A stretch of 64,000 nucleotides of DNA, taken from assembly GCA_049116315.1 (NCBI GenBank), contig JAGDZD010000007.1, positions 186,001-250,000 on the forward strand, in the 5' to 3' direction. The notes beneath the pieces are model-generated. The model made no database searches, was not told the origin of the DNA, and saw nothing but the letters and a program-made list of their open reading frames with translations. Position numbers and translations under genes: made by a program. Of this stretch, positions 60,108 through 64,000 are shown piece after piece. The stretch is from Thalassobius sp049116315 (GTDB lineage: Bacteria; Pseudomonadota; Alphaproteobacteria; Rhodobacterales; Rhodobacteraceae). Each line of letters begins with the position of its first letter. Position 1 is the first letter of the stretch.

Positions 60108-60965
60108 ATGGACCTCTCGTCGCGCCCTTACCGCTCGGTACTCTATATCCCCGGATCAAAAGAACGGGCTTTGGACAAAGCGCGCAGCTTGGCCGTCGAT
60201 GCGATCATTTTTGACCTCGAAGATGCAGTTGTCCCCGAAGCAAAAGTGGAGGCGCGCGCCACACTTAGGTCCGCTTTGGCTGACGGTGGTTACGGCGATC
60301 GGGTCAAAATTGTGCGTCTGAATGCATTGGACACCGAGTGGGGCGCTGGGGATGTTGAAGCGCTGCGTGAGGCGCAGGCAGATGCGTTTTTGCTGCCCAA
60401 GGTCAACAGTGCCGCAGATGTGCAGGCCCTCGCCGATCTGTTGGGCAATGACACGCCAATCTGGGCGATGATCGAAACTTCATTAGGCGTGCTGAACGCG
60501 TTGGAAATTGCGGCTCATCCCCAATTGGCAGGCTTTGTAGCTGGGACCAATGATTTGGCCAAAGAGCTGAACTCTCGTTACCGTGCAGATCGCTTGCCAT
60601 TGCAAACGGCGTTGCAAACGATGCTGTTGGCTGGGCGCGCCCATGGGATCGTTGTTGTGGATGGCGTCTATAACAAATTCAAAGACGATGAAGGCTTGAA
60701 GCTCGAATGTGATCAAGGTCGTGATCTCGGATTTGACGGCAAAACGCTTATTCATCCGGCGCAGATCGCCGTTACAAACACAGCCTTTTCTCCATCAGAG
60801 GCAGAGATCGATTTGGCCAAACGACAGCTGGAAGCGTTTGCCGCTGTCGAAGATGCCGGGCAGGGCGTCGCCGTGGTTGACGGTAAGATTGTCGAAAATC
60901 TCCATGTTGTGACGGCAAAAAAGCTGTTGGCGATGGCAGAAGCCATTGCCGATCTCGTCGAATAA
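60108..60965 (+). CDS. mcl2: (3S)-malyl-CoA thioesterase-like HpcH/HpaI CoA lyase
   Basis: 285 aa, the size of Rhodobacter sphaeroides Mcl2 and shorter than Mcl1 (about 318). RSVLYIPGSKERALDKARSL, FDLEDAVVP and GTNDLAKEL match the citrate-lyase beta fold; the ending GRIVENLHV-type (GKIVENLHVVTAKK) fits Mcl2. It hydrolyses (3S)-malyl-CoA to malate, the last step of the ethylmalonyl-CoA pathway. Start ATG 60108, GGAG upstream. Confidence 0.82.
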   Translation: MDLSSRPYRSVLYIPGSKERALDKARSLAVDAIIFDLEDAVVPEAKVEARATLRSALADGGYGDRVKIVRLNALDTEWGAGDVEALREAQADAFLLPKVNSAADVQALADLLGNDTPIWAMIETSLGVLNALEIAAHPQLAGFVAGTNDLAKELNSRYRADRLPLQTALQTMLLAGRAHGIVVVDGVYNKFKDDEGLKLECDQGRDLGFDGKTLIHPAQIAVTNTAFSPSEAEIDLAKRQLEAFAAVEDAGQGVAVVDGKIVENLHVVTAKKLLAMAEAIADLVE

Positions 60966-61004
60966 CTGCAATGTGAACGAAGTTAACATATTTGGAGAGC
61001 TTCG

Positions 61005-61550
61005 ATGCTATTGCTAATTTTGGGCGTTTTGTTGTGGACGGGGGCACATCTGTTTAAACGCGTTGCCCCAGAGGCGCGGGAAAAAATGGGTGAAAAGGGG
61101 CGTGGCCCCATCGCCTTGGCCTTGCTTGGGTCCATTGTGCTGATGGTGATCGGCTATCGCATGGCGGATGGAACGGTCTTGTGGGGGCGCACCCCCGCGC
61201 TGGCAGGGATCAACAACCTGTTGATGCTGTTTTCGATGTATCTGTTTGCCGCGGCAGGCATGAAAACACGGATCACCAAAGTCATTCGCCATCCGCAATT
61301 AACGGCCGTCAAAACCTGGGCGTTGGCGCATTTGCTGGTGAACGGCGACACGCCTTCATTTGTTCTGTTCGGCGGGATTATGGCGTGGGCGGTTATTTCG
61401 GTGATCATGCTGAACAAGGCGCAGCCAGAGTGGCAAAAACCGACGGAATTCCCGGTTGGCAAAGAAATTGGGGCTGTGGTTGGTGCAATCGTGGTTTACG
61501 GTGTGATCGCCATGATCCACATGTGGCTTGGCTATTCCCCATTTGGATGA
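61005..61550 (+). CDS. NnrU family membrane protein
   Basis: 181 aa with about five TM: ILGVLLWTGAHLFKRVAPEAR at the start and VKTWALAHLLVNGDTPSFVLFGG in the middle. NnrU was named from denitrification clusters; here there are no nitrite or nitric oxide genes, so the role is uncertain. Separated from mcl2 by 39 bp, likely the same transcript. Confidence 0.82.
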   Translation: MLLLILGVLLWTGAHLFKRVAPEAREKMGEKGRGPIALALLGSIVLMVIGYRMADGTVLWGRTPALAGINNLLMLFSMYLFAAAGMKTRITKVIRHPQLTAVKTWALAHLLVNGDTPSFVLFGGIMAWAVISVIMLNKAQPEWQKPTEFPVGKEIGAVVGAIVVYGVIAMIHMWLGYSPFG

Positions 61551-61557
61551 GAGATCA

Positions 61558-61761
61558 ATGAAACTTTATCGTTTGCTAACCGCTGATGACACTTCTGCCT
61601 TTTGTCACAAGGTGACCGAGGCACTTAACAAAGGGTGGGCGCTGCACGGCAGTCCTACATATGCGTTTGATTCCGCCAATGGGGTGATGCGCTGTGGGCA
61701 AGCTGTGACCAAAGAGGCGCTGGGCGAATACACCCCCGACACCAAACTAGGAGAGCAGTAA
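61558..61761 (+). CDS. DUF1737 domain protein
   Basis: 67 aa. KLYRLLTADDTSAFCHKVTEAL and NKGWALHGSPTYAFD cover the DUF1737 pattern. Cytoplasmic, function unknown. Its stop TAA is directly followed by the ATG of mch (TAAATG). Confidence 0.8.
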   Translation: MKLYRLLTADDTSAFCHKVTEALNKGWALHGSPTYAFDSANGVMRCGQAVTKEALGEYTPDTKLGEQ

Positions 61762-62793
61762 ATGTCCAAGACCAATGCAGGGCGCTTTTTTGAAGATTAC
61801 ACGTTGGGCGATATCATCGTTCATGCGGTGCCACGCACTGTCGGTGAAGGGGAGCGTGCGTTGTATCATGCGCTCTATCCGGCTCGGCATGCGCTGTATT
61901 CTTCGGATGAATTTGCGCGCCTGTGTGGTCTGCCAGAAAGCCCGATGGACGATTTGGCGGCGTTCCACATGGTGTTTGGCAAAACAGTGCCAGATATCAG
62001 CCTGAACGCCGTCGCCAATCTGGGCTACGCCGAAGGGCGCTGGATCCAGCCTGTGTTTTCCGGCGACACCCTGCGGGCAATGTCCGAAGTGATCGGGCTT
62101 AAGCAAAACTCGAACGGTAAGTCGGGCGTGGTCTATGTGCGCACACGCGGGTTTAACCAGCTCGACGAAGTGGTTCTGGACTATGTGCGCTGGGTGATGG
62201 TGCGCAAACAGAACCTTGATGCTCCGGCTCCGGAAACGGTTATCCCCGAGCTTACAGATGCGCTGAGCCCCGAAGATTTGATGATCCCGCCGGGGCTCGA
62301 TTTTACCCAATACGACTTTGCGCAATCAGGTGAAGCCCATCGCCTTGGTGATTATGAGGTGGGGGAGATCATTGACCATGTCGATGGGGTCACCATCGAA
62401 GATGCAGAGCATATGATGGCGACCCGCTTGTGGCAAAACACCGCCAAAGTGCACTTTGACGCGACTTTCCGGCCTGACGGGCAGCGCTTGATCTATGGCG
62501 GTCACGTTATCTCAATGGCGCGGGCCTTATCCTTTAACGGTTTGGCCAATGCGCAAATGATCGTGGGGCTGAACGGGGGCGCACATGCCAACCCTTGTTT
62601 CAGCGGCACCACCATCAAAGCGTGGTCCGAAGTTCTTGATAAAGCAGAGACCTCGGCCCCCGGCGTGGGCGCAATTCGATTGCGACTTGTGGCGACATCC
62701 GGCGGGGATGTTGGGGCGTTGAAAGACGACAATGGAAAGTATCAGCCCGAGGTGCTGCTTGACCTCGATTATTGGGCTCTGATGCCCAGCTAA
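61762..62793 (+). CDS. mch: mesaconyl-CoA hydratase (2-methylfumaryl-CoA hydratase)
   Basis: 343 aa, same length as R. sphaeroides Mch. Double hotdog MaoC-like fold with GRFFEDYTLGDIIVH at the start and a second repeat from about 195 (YDFAQSGEAHRLGDYEVGEI). It hydrates mesaconyl-CoA to beta-methylmalyl-CoA in the ethylmalonyl-CoA pathway. With mcl2 it forms a C2-assimilation pair next to TCA genes. AGGAG lies just before the ATG. Confidence 0.88.
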   Translation: MSKTNAGRFFEDYTLGDIIVHAVPRTVGEGERALYHALYPARHALYSSDEFARLCGLPESPMDDLAAFHMVFGKTVPDISLNAVANLGYAEGRWIQPVFSGDTLRAMSEVIGLKQNSNGKSGVVYVRTRGFNQLDEVVLDYVRWVMVRKQNLDAPAPETVIPELTDALSPEDLMIPPGLDFTQYDFAQSGEAHRLGDYEVGEIIDHVDGVTIEDAEHMMATRLWQNTAKVHFDATFRPDGQRLIYGGHVISMARALSFNGLANAQMIVGLNGGAHANPCFSGTTIKAWSEVLDKAETSAPGVGAIRLRLVATSGGDVGALKDDNGKYQPEVLLDLDYWALMPS

Positions 62794-62840
62794 GATCAGG
62801 GCAAAGCGAAGCTACTGTGAAAAGCGTTTTAGAGAGGCGT

Positions 62841-62866
62841 CGGGCAAAATGGATCCGTTTTGCTCG
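62841..62866 (+). terminator. possible terminator after mch
   Basis: CGGGCAAAA (62841-62849) and TTTTGCTCG (62858-62866) form a 9-bp stem with one G-U pair, 48 bp after the mch stop. Weak support, no T tract. The remaining gap up to 62975 has no supported gene. Confidence 0.35.
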
Positions 62867-62975
62867 GCCGCGTTCTGCGTGAAAATACCCGATAAACCCG
62901 ATTTTTGGCGCGAAACAGGCCCAATTGCAGCCATGAGAATCCTCAGTTTACCTGATTGTTTTAGTTTGTTTAATT

Positions 62976-63006
62976 TGTGATCACGCGATGTTGCGCTGTG
63001 ATCACA
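62976..63006. promoter_or_regulatory. tandem TGTGATCACA operator upstream of sdhC
   Basis: TGTGATCACG (62976-62985) and TGTGATCACA (62997-63006), again 21 bp apart with an 11-bp spacer, ending 120 bp before sdhC. One base differs from the perfect copies at sucC. Confidence 0.7.
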
Positions 63007-63126
63007 AAGGAAAAAATTGCAATAATTCTGCCAAGTTTAGCGCTAAAGTCACGGCTCTGGTGCGTGACATATGCCAAAATTAGGGTAAGAAAGTATCCAA
63101 GTAAGGGAACCCTGAAAGGATCTGAT

Positions 63127-63510
63127 ATGGCTGATGTGAAACCGGTGGAACGTCCACTTTCTCCGCACATCCAAATCTATCGCCCCCAGCTGACCTCTAT
63201 CACCTCTATTCTGACACGGATCACCGGCAACGCGCTGGCAGTGACAGCGATATTGATTGTGTGGTGGTTGCTGGCCGCGGCGACCAGTGCGGAATACTAT
63301 GCAACTGCAAACGGTGTGCTGACCTCTTGGTTTGGCGATTTGGTGTTTACCCTGTCCGCGCTGGGCATGTGGTATCACTATCTGGCTGGCTTGCGTCACC
63401 TGTATTTCGACGCTGGCAACGGCATGGACATCCCAACCGCTGAAAAGCTGGGCTGGGCCTGTCTGATTGGGTCGGTCGTTCTGACGATCCTGACCGTCAT
63501 TATTGTATAA
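63127..63510 (+). CDS. sdhC: succinate dehydrogenase cytochrome b556 subunit
   Basis: 127 aa with three TM. SPHIQIYRPQLTSITSILTRITG (split by Q) is the SdhC signature; the heme His is in the HYLAGLRHLYFD block. It anchors SdhAB to the inner membrane and binds heme b and ubiquinone. Start ATG 63127, AAAGGA upstream. Confidence 0.95.
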   Translation: MADVKPVERPLSPHIQIYRPQLTSITSILTRITGNALAVTAILIVWWLLAAATSAEYYATANGVLTSWFGDLVFTLSALGMWYHYLAGLRHLYFDAGNGMDIPTAEKLGWACLIGSVVLTILTVIIV

Positions 63511-63522
63511 GGGAGGCGACAG

Positions 63523-63894
63523 ATGCGTTATCTAACCGCCCGAAAACGCGCCGAAGGTAAAGGCGCCGCTCATCACGGTACCGAACATCATTGGTACATG
63601 ACCGTCAGCGCCGTTGGTTTGGCCTGTTTGGTGCCGGTCTTCATGTTTATCTTTGGCTCTGCGCTTGGGGGCACCCACGAAGAGGTCTTGGCAACATTCT
63701 CTCGTCCGTTCCCAGCTGTTCTGACAGCACTGGTTTTGGTGGTCGGCATGCGCCACTTCGCCAAAGGCGCGCAGATGATGATTGAAGACTACGCCCATGG
63801 TACAGCCCGTAAGCTGTCTGTGATGTTTGTATTTGGTCTGTCTTATGTGCTGACCGCATTCGGCCTGTTCGCACTGGCCAAGATCGCGCTGTAA
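63523..63894 (+). CDS. sdhD: succinate dehydrogenase hydrophobic anchor subunit
   Basis: 123 aa, three TM. The C-terminal part has MRHFAKGAQMMIEDY with the conserved His and DY pair of SdhD. Partner of SdhC, 12 bp apart. Confidence 0.92.
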   Translation: MRYLTARKRAEGKGAAHHGTEHHWYMTVSAVGLACLVPVFMFIFGSALGGTHEEVLATFSRPFPAVLTALVLVVGMRHFAKGAQMMIEDYAHGTARKLSVMFVFGLSYVLTAFGLFALAKIAL

Positions 63895-63905
63895 GGAATT
63901 CCAAA

Positions 63906-64000
63906 ATGGCTGCATATGAATATGAGACCCACGAATATGACGTGGTTGTCGTCGGTGCCGGTGGTGCGGGTTTGCGCGCAACACTTGGCATGGCCGAGCA
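63906..64000 (+). CDS. sdhA: succinate dehydrogenase flavoprotein subunit, 5' part
   Basis: The first 31 codons are in the window and run off its end. MAAYEYETHEYDVVVVGAGG followed by AGLRATLG is the FAD-binding start of SdhA (GAGGAGLRA). Covalent FAD site lies beyond. Continues the sdhCDAB order. Confidence 0.95.
   Translation, partial: MAAYEYETHEYDVVVVGAGGAGLRATLGMAE

Noticed and set aside
60108..60965. Annotation of the CoA lyase as Mcl1 (L-malyl-CoA lyase) or citrate lyase beta subunit
   Set aside because: Length (285 aa) and the N- and C-terminal sequence fit Mcl2 better; no citE partners (citD, citF) are near.
1..64000. CRISPR array, prophage, transposase or toxin-antitoxin genes
   Set aside because: No regular direct repeats with spacers, no integrase or transposase signatures and no toxin family motifs were seen; genes are core metabolic and cell-wall genes.

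Overview
The window is chromosomal DNA of an alphaproteobacterium, most likely a marine member of the Rhodobacteraceae (Roseobacter group). Evidence: the neighbourhoods lpoA-glnD-murJ, rsmI-yraN-gshB, rpoH-chaN-coaBC-dut-moeB and mreBCD-mrdA-rodA, a two-lipoyl-domain SucB inside a mdh/suc/lpd/sdh block, and the ethylmalonyl-CoA-pathway genes mcl2 and mch. The DNA is densely coding with short gaps, many 4-bp start/stop overlaps, and no rRNA, tRNA, prophage, insertion sequence or CRISPR array that I can see. The window opens inside a PCu(A)C copper chaperone gene and closes inside sdhA.

Region 1-9 kb: a sirtuin deacylase and a low-molecular-weight tyrosine phosphatase are divergent. trpS is divergent from a rhomboid-like protein that has lost both catalytic residues. 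lpoA-like lipoprotein, glnD and murJ form a minus-strand operon. Region 9-24 kb: rsmI-yraN-gshB-hydrolase; comM, whose leader is a perfect hairpin; a glutathione S-transferase with a metal-binding tail; a cobU/phosphatase pair; rpoH behind a sigma-E-like promoter, followed by chaN-like, coaBC, dut, a membrane-anchored moeB-like gene, an M3 peptidase and a tyrosine phosphatase. Region 23-30 kb: a phosphohexomutase and capsule-export genes kpsE/kpsT (no kpsM next to them), nhaA, a uracil-DNA glycosylase-like gene and sseB-like.

Region 30-46 kb: mreB-mreC-mreD-mrdA-rodA followed tightly by a hydroxyacid dehydrogenase and a hydrolase (cell shape operon with a metabolic tail), rlmJ, a zinc-ribbon membrane protein, ftsE-ftsX-plsC and a PPOX flavoprotein gene, a YdeI-like gene, and an epoxide-hydrolase-like gene divergent from a WYL-type regulator with a palindromic operator between them.

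Region 45-64 kb is the metabolic core: lpd, a family 2 glycosyltransferase, sucB, sucA, a small membrane protein, sucD, a small lipoprotein, a small membrane protein and sucC on the minus strand; an HxlR regulator/MAPEG pair; mdh; then on the plus strand a TSUP transporter, an acetyltransferase, mcl2, nnrU, a DUF1737 gene, mch and sdhCDA. The strongest regulatory signal is a pair of TGTGATCACA palindromes exactly 21 bp apart about 110-120 bp upstream of sucC, repeated with the same spacing upstream of sdhC; this looks like a shared TCA-cycle operator. I found no clearly new multi-gene defence or mobile system; the unusual items are the extra small genes inside the suc operon, the paired operators and several structured leaders.
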